Assembly: GCA_944320605.1 (NCBI GenBank)
Contig: CALUIE010000001.1
Coordinates: 88,191 to 129,459 of the forward strand
Reading direction: 5' to 3'
DNA: 41,269 nucleotides
From: an uncultured Phocaeicola sp.
GTDB taxonomy: Bacteria; Bacteroidota; Bacteroidia; Bacteroidales; Bacteroidaceae
In this document: positions 14,610-23,966 of the stretch, one piece after another
Layout: each line of letters starts with the position of its first letter
Position numbering within the stretch: position 1 is the stretch's first letter
Position numbers and translations under genes: made by a program
Notes under the pieces: model-generated
What the model saw: the letters and a program-made list of their open reading frames with translations, nothing else
What the model was told of the DNA's origin: nothing
Databases searched by the model: none

Positions 14610-17018
14610 ATGAGGAAAAATTTCTTTTTTGCCGCTTTGGCACTTCTTATGATGATGGGAACTCTCCCGGTTATGGCACAGTCGTCAATGACTGATTCGC
14701 AGGTTATACAATATGTACAGGATGGATTGGCACAGGGTAAAAGTCAGCAGCAACTGATGACGGAACTTATGGCCAAGGGTGTGACGCAGGAACAGGCGTT
14801 AAGGCTGAAAACCATGTATGACAACGGGCAGATAAGTACCACAGGGACGACAACGGCAAACGCTCCAGGACTGGACACAACTGAAAGGAAAAGAGAAAAT
14901 ACAGAGGTAAAAGCAGAAGAGAGCAATAAAGCCGCAGAAGAACTAAAACAGAATCAGGCAGCTGAAGACAAGACGGAAGAAGTATTCGGAAGAAATATTT
15001 TCAACAACAAGCAACTGACATTCGAACCTGACATCAATATAGCTACACCACAGGATTACAGATTAGGACCGGGGGATGAAATAATAATAGATATCTGGGG
15101 AGCCAGTGAGAACACTATCAGACAGGAAATTACTCCGGACGGATGTATCAATGTTAACGGATTGGGAGTGATATCTCTGAACGGGATGAACATATCCGAC
15201 GCAAAAGAATATCTGAAAAGCGAACTGAGCAGAATTTATGCGGATGAAGCAAACCAGATACAGGTGACATTAGGAAAAACCAGAAGCATAAAAATAAATG
15301 TCGTGGGCGAGGTTATGGTGCCGGGCACTTATACCCTATCGGCTTTCGCATCAGTATTCCATGCTCTTTACAGTGCGGGAGGTATCACTGACTTAGGTAG
15401 TGTGAGAAATATCTGTGTGGCAAGAAACGGAAATACGGTAGCTACAGTCGATGTGTATGACTATATTCTGAAAGGAAAGACTGACGGAAACATAAACCTG
15501 CAGGAAGGTGATGTGGTGATTGTGCCTACATACGACATGATTGTGAAAATAGACGGCAGGGTGAAAAGACCTATGAAATACGAGATGAAAGATAATGAAA
15601 CGGTCTCAAATCTGCTGAAATATGCCGGCTCATTCACTAACAATGCCTACAAAAACAGTGTTAGGGTGATAAGACAGGAAGGAAGACTGATGTCGGTAGC
15701 CACAGTGGAACGTGAGAACTACGGCAGTTTCAAGGTTATGGACGGTGATGTGGTGACCGCGGATTCCATAATAAACAGATTCGCTAACAAGTTGGAAATC
15801 ATAGGTGCTGTTTACAGACCGGGTATTTACGAATTCTGTGACGAAATAAATACGGTAAAGAAATTGCTGACACAGGCAGACGGATTGCTTGGTGACGCTT
15901 TTACAAACAGAGCTGTACTGTACAGGGAGCGCGAAAACCTGACAAGTGAGGTGCTGCCGGTGGATGTGAAAGGCATCATGGACGGAACAGTGCCTGATGT
16001 GGAACTGAGAAAGAATGACAGACTTTATATCCCGAGTATTTACGACATCAAGAGTATAGGCGATATTTATATATCGGGAGAGATAGTAAAACCCGGTACT
16101 TATCCGTATGCTGACAACATGACTCTGGAAGACCTTGTAATAACTGCGGGAGGCCTGAAGGATGCAGCCTCATTAGTCAGGGTGGATGTGTCAAGACGCA
16201 TGAAGGACAATAAAGGTACACAAGCCATAGACACTGTGGGACAGAACTTTTCTTTCGGACTGAAAGACGGATTCATTGTGGACGGTACGCCGGGATTTGT
16301 GCTGGAACCATACGATCAGGTATTCGTAAGAAAAAGTCCGGGATACAGCGTACAGAAAAATGTGACAGTGAACGGCGAGGTATTGTACGAGGGGGAATAT
16401 TCGCTGAACTTCAAGAACGAGAGACTGAGCAGCCTGATTGAACGTGCGGGGGGTATAACAGCTTTCGGATATGCCAAGGGAGCAAAACTGACGAGAGTGG
16501 CAAACGAGCATGAGATAAAGCGTATGCAGAACGTGATAGACATGATGAGAAGGGAACTTGGTGAAAGCCTTGCGAACTCACTTATGCTTGAGCTTGACAG
16601 CGTGTTTACAGTGGGAATAAATTTGGAGGAAGCAATTAGCAAGCCGGGCTCGGACGCTGATATTGTGCTTAGAGAGGGTGACGTGATAAGTGTTCCGGTG
16701 ATGACAAGTACGGTAAAGATAAACGGAGCTGTAATGATGCCTAACACAGTGACTTACAAGGACGGTAAGAACGTAAGATATTACCTGAATCAGGCCGGCG
16801 GATATTCACAGAGCGCAAGGAAAACCAAAAAGTTCATTATATATATGAATGGTGAGGTGGAAAAGGTAAAGAGCAGAAGCAAGAAGGTTGAACCGGGATG
16901 CGAGATCATTGTTCCGAACAAGGTTAAACAGAACAGAATAGGTGAAGTTATAGGTTACGCAACGTCGTTCGCATCTTTGGCTACGATGATAGCTTCATTG
17001 GCTAATCTGCTGAAGTAG
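14610..17018 (+). CDS. Wza-like polysaccharide export protein with multiple SLBB domains
   Basis: The protein has 802 residues with a signal peptide ending at VMAQ near residue 24 and no lipobox cysteine. An N-terminal helical region (residues 25-75, MTDSQVIQYVQDGL) is common in Bacteroidales members. The poly-export domain starts at DYRLGPGDEIIIDIWG near residue 150. About six SLBB-type repeats follow, each beginning with an INVVGEV/ISGEIVKPGTY/VNGEVLYEGEY-like strand. The C-terminus is hydrophobic (ATSFASLATMIASLANLLK). Such proteins form the periplasmic and outer-membrane export channel for capsule or exopolysaccharide. At 802 residues it is about twice the length of E. coli Wza, because of the extra SLBB units typical of this phylum. 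It is followed after 64 nt by its Wzz partner. Confidence 0.92.
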   Translation: MRKNFFFAALALLMMMGTLPVMAQSSMTDSQVIQYVQDGLAQGKSQQQLMTELMAKGVTQEQALRLKTMYDNGQISTTGTTTANAPGLDTTERKRENTEVKAEESNKAAEELKQNQAAEDKTEEVFGRNIFNNKQLTFEPDINIATPQDYRLGPGDEIIIDIWGASENTIRQEITPDGCINVNGLGVISLNGMNISDAKEYLKSELSRIYADEANQIQVTLGKTRSIKINVVGEVMVPGTYTLSAFASVFHALYSAGGITDLGSVRNICVARNGNTVATVDVYDYILKGKTDGNINLQEGDVVIVPTYDMIVKIDGRVKRPMKYEMKDNETVSNLLKYAGSFTNNAYKNSVRVIRQEGRLMSVATVERENYGSFKVMDGDVVTADSIINRFANKLEIIGAVYRPGIYEFCDEINTVKKLLTQADGLLGDAFTNRAVLYRERENLTSEVLPVDVKGIMDGTVPDVELRKNDRLYIPSIYDIKSIGDIYISGEIVKPGTYPYADNMTLEDLVITAGGLKDAASLVRVDVSRRMKDNKGTQAIDTVGQNFSFGLKDGFIVDGTPGFVLEPYDQVFVRKSPGYSVQKNVTVNGEVLYEGEYSLNFKNERLSSLIERAGGITAFGYAKGAKLTRVANEHEIKRMQNVIDMMRRELGESLANSLMLELDSVFTVGINLEEAISKPGSDADIVLREGDVISVPVMTSTVKINGAVMMPNTVTYKDGKNVRYYLNQAGGYSQSARKTKKFIIYMNGEVEKVKSRSKKVEPGCEIIVPNKVKQNRIGEVIGYATSFASLATMIASLANLLK

Positions 17019-17082
17019 TTGTTAGTTTTTAGTTGATAGTTATTAGTTGTTAGTTATTGGTTTTAGATATTAGTTGTTAGAT
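17019..17082 (+). repeat. TTAGTTGTTAG-type intergenic repeat
   Basis: The gap between the export and chain-length genes is made almost entirely of TTAGTT/TTAGTTGTTAG/TTATTGG words. These are similar to the arms of the hairpin repeats at 11635-11735 and 35975-36090, but without the GCGGACGC core. Confidence 0.6.
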
Positions 17083-18174
17083 ATGCAGGAACAGGAAATA
17101 GATTTAATAGAACTGGCAAGGAAACTGTTAGATCAGAAGAGAGTCATACTGAAAGCATGTGCTTGGGCGGCGATAATAGGTATTGTTGTGGGATTCAGCA
17201 TACCAAAAGAATATACAACTGAAGTTACATTGGCTCCGGAAACATCTTCAGGAAGCAAGGGATTAAGTGGAGGACTGTCGGCATTGGCAGGTATGGCTGG
17301 TATTAACTTAGGCGACATGCAGAGTGAGGATGCTCTTTCACCGGCAATGTATCCTGACATAGTGAAATCCATACCTTTCTCCATAGAACTGCTAAACGTA
17401 AGAGTAAAAGACATCAAAGGAAATCTGGATGTTTCTCTGTATGAATATATGAAGGAATATCAGAAAAGACCATGGTGGAGTCATGTATTAGGAGCTCCGT
17501 TTAAGGCTATAGGATGGGTGATGAAAACCATCAAAGGTGAAAAGAAAGAGGAGATGAGTAATGAGACTATAGATCCTTTCAGGCTGACACGTGAACAGAG
17601 CGGAATAATAGCGGCTTTGGGAAAGAAAATCAAAGTGGAGGAAGACAAGAAGACATCGGTACTAAAAATATCCGTAACAATGCAGGACCCTCTGATTTCT
17701 GCCACTATGACGAATACAGTGATGGAAAAACTGCAGGATTATATCACACAATATAGAACAAACAAGGCAAGAAAAGACCTGGAATACACACAGAAACTGT
17801 ATGAAGAGAGTATGGAAAAATACCATGAGACACAGCAGGAATATGCCGCATACATGGACAGAAACCAACAAGTTTCGATGAGGAGTGCTCTCACACAACA
17901 GGAAAGACTGAAAAACGAAATGGATTTAGCTTATAATGTGTATAACCAGACAGCACAACAGTTGCAGGTGGCCAAGGCTAAAGTACAGGAAAAGACTCCG
18001 GTATATACAGTTGTGGATACAGCTACCGTACCACTAAGTGCTTCAAAGCCTTCGAAACCGCTTATCCTTATTGGATTTGTTTTCCTGGCAGCAGTTGGAA
18101 CTTGCGGATGGATACTTTTCGGAAAAGATCTTGTGAAGGATTTCAAAGGACAGAGACCTGCCGAAAAAGAATAA
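17083..18174 (+). CDS. Wzz-type chain-length determinant protein
   Basis: The protein has 363 residues from ATG 17083. The frame is open from TTG 17074, but the upstream codons belong to the AT-rich repeat. There is an N-terminal membrane helix near residues 25-45 (WAAIIGIVVGFSIP), a periplasmic coiled-coil-rich domain with a long helix at about residues 215-300, and a second membrane helix near 325-345 (LILIGFVFLAAVGTCGWILF). The Pro-rich segment just before it (SKPSKP) is typical of Wzz. There is no C-terminal tyrosine-kinase domain. It regulates polymer length together with the Wzy polymerase, which is not encoded here, and couples to the Wza-like protein upstream. Confidence 0.88.
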   Translation: MQEQEIDLIELARKLLDQKRVILKACAWAAIIGIVVGFSIPKEYTTEVTLAPETSSGSKGLSGGLSALAGMAGINLGDMQSEDALSPAMYPDIVKSIPFSIELLNVRVKDIKGNLDVSLYEYMKEYQKRPWWSHVLGAPFKAIGWVMKTIKGEKKEEMSNETIDPFRLTREQSGIIAALGKKIKVEEDKKTSVLKISVTMQDPLISATMTNTVMEKLQDYITQYRTNKARKDLEYTQKLYEESMEKYHETQQEYAAYMDRNQQVSMRSALTQQERLKNEMDLAYNVYNQTAQQLQVAKAKVQEKTPVYTVVDTATVPLSASKPSKPLILIGFVFLAAVGTCGWILFGKDLVKDFKGQRPAEKE

Positions 18175-18211
18175 TGATTGTAACTAAATAAAACTTATAT
18201 AATTCGATAAA

Positions 18212-19303
18212 ATGAGAAAAGTAGCATTGATTACAGGTATTACAGGTCAGGACGGATCGTATTTAGCTGAATTCCTGTTGGAAAAAGGATATGACGTGCA
18301 TGGCACAATCAGACGTTCGTCTGTTGACTTCAGAGAAAGAATAGCGCACTTAGAAGGTAAGCCTAACTTCCATCTGCATTATGCGGACTTGGGAGACTCT
18401 ATGAGCATAATGCAGGTTGTGAGCAAGGTTCGTCCTACTGAAGTATATAACCTTGCGGCACAGAGCCATGTGCAGGTGAGCTTTGATTCACCGGAATTTA
18501 CCGCAAATGTGGATGCTACTGGCGTTTTGAGAGTATTGGAGGCTGTACGTCTGTGCGGACTTACAGATACATGCCGTATTTATCAGGCATCGACATCGGA
18601 GCTTTACGGTAAGGTAGAGGAAGTGCCTCAAAACGAGAATACACCGTTCCACCCCTACTCGCCATACGCGGTAGCGAAATTATACGGTTTCTGGATTGTG
18701 AAAGAATATCGTGAGGCTTACAATATGTTCTGTTGCTCCGGTATTCTGTTCAACCATGAGAGTGAACGCCGTGGAGAGACATTCGTTACAAGGAAAATCA
18801 CATTGGCAGCAGCACGTATCGCACAGGGCAAGCAGGAAAAACTGTATTTGGGTAATCTTGATTCATTGCGTGACTGGGGTTATGCGAAAGACTATGTGGA
18901 ATGTATGTGGCTGATACTGCAGAACGACACTCCGGAAGATTTCGTGATAGCGACAGGAGAACAGCACAGTGTAAGAGAATTCTGCTATCACGCATTCAAA
19001 CGTGCCGGAATAGAGTTGGAATTCAAGGGTGAAGGTATAAACGAAAAGGGATATGACAAGGCTACAGGCAAATGTCTGGTGGAAGTGAGCGAAGATTTCT
19101 ACCGTCCTACAGACGTTGTAAACTTGTGGGGTGATCCTACAAAAGCCAAAGCCAAACTTGGATGGAATCCGACAAAGACCAGTTTCCAGGAATTGGTGAA
19201 CATCATGGTGGATGCCGACATGGCAAAAGTTGCTGTGGAAAGACACAGTGAGCATGTAAGGACTAACTTAGCTGAATATCTGGAAAAAGGAATCGTGAAA
19301 TAA
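18212..19303 (+). CDS. gmd: GDP-mannose 4,6-dehydratase
   Basis: The protein has 363 residues, the normal family length. NADP is bound through [10 protein letters not shown] near residue 8 and the extended-SDR RRSS motif that follows. The catalytic Thr/Ser and Glu region is [10 protein letters not shown], and the active-site Tyr-x3-Lys is in SPYAVAK near residue 152. It converts GDP-D-mannose to GDP-4-keto-6-deoxy-D-mannose, the first step of de novo GDP-L-fucose synthesis. The next gene encodes the second step. Together with Fkp, the operon covers both routes to GDP-L-fucose. Confidence 0.96.
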   Translation: MRKVALITGITGQDGSYLAEFLLEKGYDVHGTIRRSSVDFRERIAHLEGKPNFHLHYADLGDSMSIMQVVSKVRPTEVYNLAAQSHVQVSFDSPEFTANVDATGVLRVLEAVRLCGLTDTCRIYQASTSELYGKVEEVPQNENTPFHPYSPYAVAKLYGFWIVKEYREAYNMFCCSGILFNHESERRGETFVTRKITLAAARIAQGKQEKLYLGNLDSLRDWGYAKDYVECMWLILQNDTPEDFVIATGEQHSVREFCYHAFKRAGIELEFKGEGINEKGYDKATGKCLVEVSEDFYRPTDVVNLWGDPTKAKAKLGWNPTKTSFQELVNIMVDADMAKVAVERHSEHVRTNLAEYLEKGIVK

Positions 19304-19304
19304 T

Positions 19305-19427
19305 TAATAGTTAAGAATTAACAATTAAGAACTGAACCAACGGTCAGCGAAGCTAAAGTCAACGAAGTTAATTAAGAGTGGGTATTCTCATTTTTAATTT
19401 TTCATTATTAATTATTCATTAATTGGC
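19305..19427 (+). repeat. AT-rich intergenic repeat with CCAACGGTCAGCGAAGCTAA motif
   Basis: The gap between gmd and fcl contains TTAAGAATTAACAATTAA and TTATTAATTATTCATTAATT runs. Between them (19337-19375) is CCAACGGTCAGCGAAGCTAA followed by GTCAACGAAGTTAATTAA. The same words recur at 25186-25222, so this is a dispersed element rather than random spacer. Confidence 0.65.
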
Positions 19428-20501
19428 ATGGAGAAGAATGCAAAAATATATGTGGCAGGTCACAGGGGTTTGGTAGGTTCCGCTATCTGGAACAACCTGC
19501 TTCAAAGAGGATATACCAATCTCGTGGGAAGAACCCACAAGGAACTGGATCTGTTGGATGGCGTGGCAGTAAAGAATTTCTTTGATCAGGAGAAACCGGA
19601 TGCGGTTATTCTCGCAGCCGCGCATGTGGGTGGAATTATGGCTAATTCCATATACAGGGCAGATTTCATATATAATAATCTGCAGATACAGCAGAATGTG
19701 ATAGGCGAAAGTTTCAGACATGGGGTTAAGAAACTGCTTTTCTTGGGAAGTACATGCATATATCCTCGTGACGCCGAACAGCCTATGAAGGAGGAAGTGC
19801 TCCTTACCTCCCCTTTGGAATATACCAATGAGCCGTATGCAATAGCAAAAATAGCGGGACTGAAGATGTGTGAGAGTTTCAACCTTCAGTATGGTACAAA
19901 TTATATAGCAGTGATGCCGACAAATCTGTATGGACCTAATGATAACTTCGATTTGGAAAGAAGTCATGTGCTACCTGCAATGATAAGGAAAATCCATTTG
20001 GCAAAATGTCTGTACAATGGTGATATGTCTGCAGTAAGAGCTGACCTTGACAAAAGACCGGTTGAAGGAATTGACGGAAAAGCCGAAGAAAAAGATATTT
20101 TGGGAATATTGGCCAAATATGGTATCCATAATGGCCACGTGATGTTATGGGGAACAGGAAAACCTATGAGGGAATTCCTTTGGAGTGAGGAAATGGCAGA
20201 CGCAAGTGTGCATGTATTGCTTAACGTGGATTTCAAGGATACATATAAAGAAGGCGATAAGGATATCAGAAACTGTCATATCAACGTAGGTACAGGCAAG
20301 GAACTAAGCATTTATGATGTAGCGATGCTGATAAAGAAGGAAATCGGTTTTGATGGTGAAATACGATGGGATGCATCGAAACCTGACGGTACGATGAGGA
20401 AACTGACAGACGTTACAAAACTGCATAACTTAGGATGGCATCACAAAGTGGAAATTGACGAAGGAGTGCACAGAATGTACAAATGGTATGTAGGAGAATA
20501 A
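19428..20501 (+). CDS. fcl: GDP-L-fucose synthase (epimerase/reductase)
   Basis: The protein has 357 residues. The coenzyme loop GHRGLVG is at about residues 11-17, AAAHVGGI near residue 66, the catalytic Ser/Cys in GSTCIYP near residue 107 and the Tyr-x3-Lys in YAIAK near residue 138. It converts GDP-4-keto-6-deoxymannose to GDP-L-fucose with NADPH. It is longer than the E. coli enzyme (about 321 residues) because of an insert around residues 200-230 (RPVEGIDGKAEEKDILG), which I recall from other Bacteroidetes homologues. It ends the operon, with a terminator immediately downstream. Confidence 0.95.
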   Translation: MEKNAKIYVAGHRGLVGSAIWNNLLQRGYTNLVGRTHKELDLLDGVAVKNFFDQEKPDAVILAAAHVGGIMANSIYRADFIYNNLQIQQNVIGESFRHGVKKLLFLGSTCIYPRDAEQPMKEEVLLTSPLEYTNEPYAIAKIAGLKMCESFNLQYGTNYIAVMPTNLYGPNDNFDLERSHVLPAMIRKIHLAKCLYNGDMSAVRADLDKRPVEGIDGKAEEKDILGILAKYGIHNGHVMLWGTGKPMREFLWSEEMADASVHVLLNVDFKDTYKEGDKDIRNCHINVGTGKELSIYDVAMLIKKEIGFDGEIRWDASKPDGTMRKLTDVTKLHNLGWHHKVEIDEGVHRMYKWYVGE

Positions 20502-20519
20502 AATAATATAAAAAGTGTG

Positions 20520-20558
20520 TGACGCAAGATAGTTAAGTCTGTTTTGCGTCATATTTTT
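20520..20558 (+). terminator. Rho-independent terminator closing the polysaccharide operon
   Basis: TGACGCAA at 20520-20527 pairs with TTGCGTCA at 20544-20551 across a 16-nt loop. A T-rich tail follows. Confidence 0.8.
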
Positions 20559-20620
20559 ATTTATGTGATTGTAATATAATTTTAATGTCATAATTACTAA
20601 GAATAATTGAAGTTTTTTTA

Positions 20621-20628
20621 TAACTTTG
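20621..20628 (+). promoter_or_regulatory. -7 promoter box before the lipoprotein/barrel pair
   Basis: TAACTTTG followed by C matches TAnnTTTG. It lies 93 nt before ATG 20722, so the transcript would carry a leader of roughly 85 nt. No good TTTG was found at the -33 distance. The rest of 20559-20721 is AT-rich with no gene. Confidence 0.5.
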
Positions 20629-20721
20629 CACCAGACATAGACAACTTGTGTTAAATTTACAATGATACAAATACAGCTATTAGACTATTATGTTAATTTA
20701 ATTAATTTAAAAAGGTAAGAT

Positions 20722-22458
20722 ATGAATAGGAAATTTATGAATTTTGCTGTGGTTGGGATTGGTATTCTTGGGCTGGCAGGATTAAACTCATGTCTGAAGG
20801 TTGATGACACTTACGACCTTGAAAAGGATTTTGACATGACTATTACTGTGGGAGGCGATTTGTCTGTACCGGGAAGCAGTACTGAAAAGATTTTGTTGGG
20901 TGATCTTCTTGATCTGGAAGAAGACGGGATTATAAAGGTGAATGAAGGTGAATATCATCTGGTACAAAATGGTGAAAAAACAAGCAGCCAGGTGAATGTG
21001 CCGGGGGTAGATATTGCTATGACTGACGGATTTACAGGAAAAACTATAAACAAAACTATTCCGACAGGAAATGCAGGCACAACTGTAGAAATTCAATTTA
21101 ATCAAAAAATTGATGTCAACATAAAAGAAGATGGTATTACATCCGATATAAAAAGTCTGAGTGCTGCAGAAACATCTTGCAATGAAACATATATAGTATT
21201 TTCAGCAACTTCAACTGTTGCAAAAGCGAAACTTCCAAAAGGATATGAAATTATATTCCCAGAGTATGTTACAGTAAAGTCTGAAGACAGCAATTGGAAA
21301 GAAAACAACAATAAATTGATTTTGCAAAACATAAACGGATTAGAAATAAAAACAAACACTAAGGTGAAATTCCAGATTATAAAAATTGATTTCACCAAAA
21401 ATGGTGCATCTTTTGTAGAAAACGATAATGAAAAAGACAACAATGCTATAAAAATGACAGGTAATATTTCACTTAATGGAAATATTCAAGCAATAAAAAC
21501 GAGCAATCAAAGTGGAAATATTACCATGACGGTTGACGTAGAATCAAATAATATGAGCATAGTTTCTGTAACAGGTAAAGTTGATCCGGCAGTTGATATA
21601 AATGTTGATCCTATCACATTAGAAGATATACCAGAATTTTTGTCAGACAATAACGTTATATTGGATTTAACAGATCCCCAAATTTTTGTAACACTGACAA
21701 ATCCAAGTCCTGTAGCTGTTGAAATAAATGGCAAACTTACATCTAAAAAGGAGGGACAAAATGACAAAAGTGTTGAAATTCCAAAATTTGTAGTTCCAGG
21801 AAATGTGGAAAATTATGTGGTATGTATTAATCAGATAAAGGATGGAACGGAAGAAGGAATAAACTATGTAAAAGTAAATGAACTGAGTTCAATCATTGAA
21901 AACATTCCTGAAAAAATAGAAATGGACGTAGATGCAAATGCTGTACAGAAGGATATTACCATCAATCTTGCTGAAGACTATACTATAGAAACAGATTATA
22001 AGATTGACACTCCGTTATCATTCGGTCCAAAGACCAACATTACTTACACAGAAACTATTGACGGATGGGATGCCGACCTTGAAGACGCAGAATTCAAAGA
22101 GGTAAAAGTTTCCATGACAGCAATAAACGAAATCCCTTTGGGAATAAGACTTAAGGCAGAAGCTATTGACGTGAACGGGAAACCACTTGACAATGTGAAA
22201 CTCATTATGTGGGAAAAAGAAGTTGAAGCAGATGAAACGACCCTCACTCCGGGTAACATAGGCAATCCAAGCAATAAAGATTTGAGTTTCTCAATAGTTA
22301 GCGAAGGAAGCATCAAGGGATTGGATGGAATAAAAATCTCCATCGTAGGTTTCGTAGATGAGAATGCAGGTAACGCTTCACTGAACGAGAACCAGACTAT
22401 GCAGTTTACAGACATTAAACTGACACTTAAAGGCGGTATTACAATGGATTTGAACTAA
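20722..22458 (+). CDS. Large Bacteroidales lipoprotein of unknown function
   Basis: The protein has 578 residues. A signal peptide with lipobox LNSC gives lipidation at Cys24. The mature protein is acidic, rich in Asp, Asn, Thr and Val, and reads as successive beta-sandwich modules. An early segment is YDLEKDFDMTITVGGDLSVP, and later segments repeat a pattern of long alternating strands, so an extended surface or periplasmic adhesin-like shape is plausible. No enzymatic motif was seen. The next gene, 20 nt downstream, encodes a DUF5723-type outer-membrane barrel, and the two are probably cotranscribed and act together. I do not recognise a specific family name. Confidence 0.8.
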   Translation: MNRKFMNFAVVGIGILGLAGLNSCLKVDDTYDLEKDFDMTITVGGDLSVPGSSTEKILLGDLLDLEEDGIIKVNEGEYHLVQNGEKTSSQVNVPGVDIAMTDGFTGKTINKTIPTGNAGTTVEIQFNQKIDVNIKEDGITSDIKSLSAAETSCNETYIVFSATSTVAKAKLPKGYEIIFPEYVTVKSEDSNWKENNNKLILQNINGLEIKTNTKVKFQIIKIDFTKNGASFVENDNEKDNNAIKMTGNISLNGNIQAIKTSNQSGNITMTVDVESNNMSIVSVTGKVDPAVDINVDPITLEDIPEFLSDNNVILDLTDPQIFVTLTNPSPVAVEINGKLTSKKEGQNDKSVEIPKFVVPGNVENYVVCINQIKDGTEEGINYVKVNELSSIIENIPEKIEMDVDANAVQKDITINLAEDYTIETDYKIDTPLSFGPKTNITYTETIDGWDADLEDAEFKEVKVSMTAINEIPLGIRLKAEAIDVNGKPLDNVKLIMWEKEVEADETTLTPGNIGNPSNKDLSFSIVSEGSIKGLDGIKISIVGFVDENAGNASLNENQTMQFTDIKLTLKGGITMDLN

Positions 22459-22478
22459 CACTTAAGATATAGAAGAAA

Positions 22479-23879
22479 ATGAGAAATCTAACTAAATATA
22501 TAGCTGCAGCCATGATGATGGGGGTAGCATCAGGAGTATCGGCACAGGCTCTTAATTCGGGATATTTCTTGGACGGATACCTGTTCAAACATCAATTGAA
22601 TCCTGCATTGGAAAGTGACAAATCGTATTTCAGTATTCCTGTTTTGGGAAATCTGAGTTTCGGAACAATGGGTAATGTGGGACTTGCAAACTTTATATAT
22701 CCCACAGCGGATAACAAGCTGACTACTTTTATGAACAGCAGTGTAAGCGCGGACGACTTCCTTGGCGGTTTGAAAAAGAATAACCGTCTGTCACTAAATC
22801 TGAATACATCAATAATTTCAATGGGATTCAGAGGATTTGGTGGTTTTAATACTCTTGACATAGGTTTGAGATCTACCACTTCGATGTATATGCCTAAGGA
22901 TTTCTTTGAATTTATGAAAGTTGGTCAGAGTGGCTCTAACACTGTATATGACTTAGGAAGCATGGGATTTTCTACATCAAATTATGTAGAAGTGGCATTT
23001 GGTCATTCCAGAAATATAACAGACAAACTGAGAGTTGGAGCAAAATTCAAAGTTCTGCTTGGAGGACTGTATGCCAATATGAACCTGAGCAATACACACA
23101 TCACATTAAGTGAAGACATATGGGAAGTTCAGGCTAACGGCGAAATGAATGTTGCCATGGCGGGTTTGAACATTCCTACAAAAGAAGAAAGTGGCGCAGA
23201 ATATGCTGAAAATGAAGGAACATTAGTCGATTTCGACAATATAGAAATGGATACTCCGGGATTGAGCGGTTTCGGCTTGGCTTTTGACTTTGGAGCTACA
23301 TACGAAGTTATAGACAACCTTACAGTTTCGGCTGCCATAAAAGACCTTGGATTCATGAACTGGGGCAACAATACATACGCTTCGACCAACAATGAGTCAT
23401 GGACCTTTGAAGGTTTCCAAAATATTTCAATTGACGATGACAGCGAAAATTCCTTAGACAATCAGATAGATGGTTTGACAGATGACTTTGAAGACTATGC
23501 CAACCTCCACAGAAGAAGTACCGGCGGAAAACTGAACAGAGCTTTGGCCGCAACACTGAATATCGGTGCAGAATATGCACTGCCTATGTATGACAAGCTT
23601 TCATTCGGTTTCTTGTCTTCAACAAGAATAAATGGTGGATATTCATGGAGCGAAGGTCGTTTTTCTGCAAACATTTCTCCGTTAAGCTGGCTTGAAGCCG
23701 GAATAAACTATGGTATAACATCTTACGGAAGCACTATGGGATGGGTAGTAAACTTCCATCCAAGAGTGTTAAGTCTTTTCGTAGGTATGGACTACTTAGT
23801 AGGAAAAGTGAGCAAGCAGTATATTCCGCTTAACAACATGAACATGAACCTTAACTTAGGTTTGAACATCACTTTCTGA
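22479..23879 (+). CDS. DUF5723-type outer-membrane beta-barrel protein
   Basis: The protein has 466 residues. A signal peptide ends at VSAQA near residue 23, followed by LNSGYFLDGYLFKHQLNPAL, the pattern at the start of DUF5723/PorV-like barrels. The body alternates aromatic strands with Gly/Asn turns (SLNLNTSIISMGFRGFGG, LRVGAKFKVLLGGLY). It ends in amphipathic strands with a terminal aromatic (LNLGLNITF), as outer-membrane barrels do. Function is not established. The close upstream lipoprotein gene suggests a surface complex. Confidence 0.8.
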   Translation: MRNLTKYIAAAMMMGVASGVSAQALNSGYFLDGYLFKHQLNPALESDKSYFSIPVLGNLSFGTMGNVGLANFIYPTADNKLTTFMNSSVSADDFLGGLKKNNRLSLNLNTSIISMGFRGFGGFNTLDIGLRSTTSMYMPKDFFEFMKVGQSGSNTVYDLGSMGFSTSNYVEVAFGHSRNITDKLRVGAKFKVLLGGLYANMNLSNTHITLSEDIWEVQANGEMNVAMAGLNIPTKEESGAEYAENEGTLVDFDNIEMDTPGLSGFGLAFDFGATYEVIDNLTVSAAIKDLGFMNWGNNTYASTNNESWTFEGFQNISIDDDSENSLDNQIDGLTDDFEDYANLHRRSTGGKLNRALAATLNIGAEYALPMYDKLSFGFLSSTRINGGYSWSEGRFSANISPLSWLEAGINYGITSYGSTMGWVVNFHPRVLSLFVGMDYLVGKVSKQYIPLNNMNMNLNLGLNITF

Positions 23880-23910
23880 TTCTGAAAAATAAAAATACAG
23901 TAAATAAAAA

Positions 23911-23945
23911 AACTCTCCGGTGAAATGTCATCGGAGAGTTCTTTT
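23911..23945 (+). terminator. Bidirectional terminator between convergent genes
   Basis: AACTCTCCGGTG pairs with CATCGGAGAGTT (12 bp, one G-U) around loop AAATGT. A run of A lies before it and a T-rich run after it. It can therefore serve both the barrel gene on the plus strand and the methyltransferase gene on the minus strand. Confidence 0.85.
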
Positions 23946-23966
23946 ATTGTATAAAATGTGAAGCGT

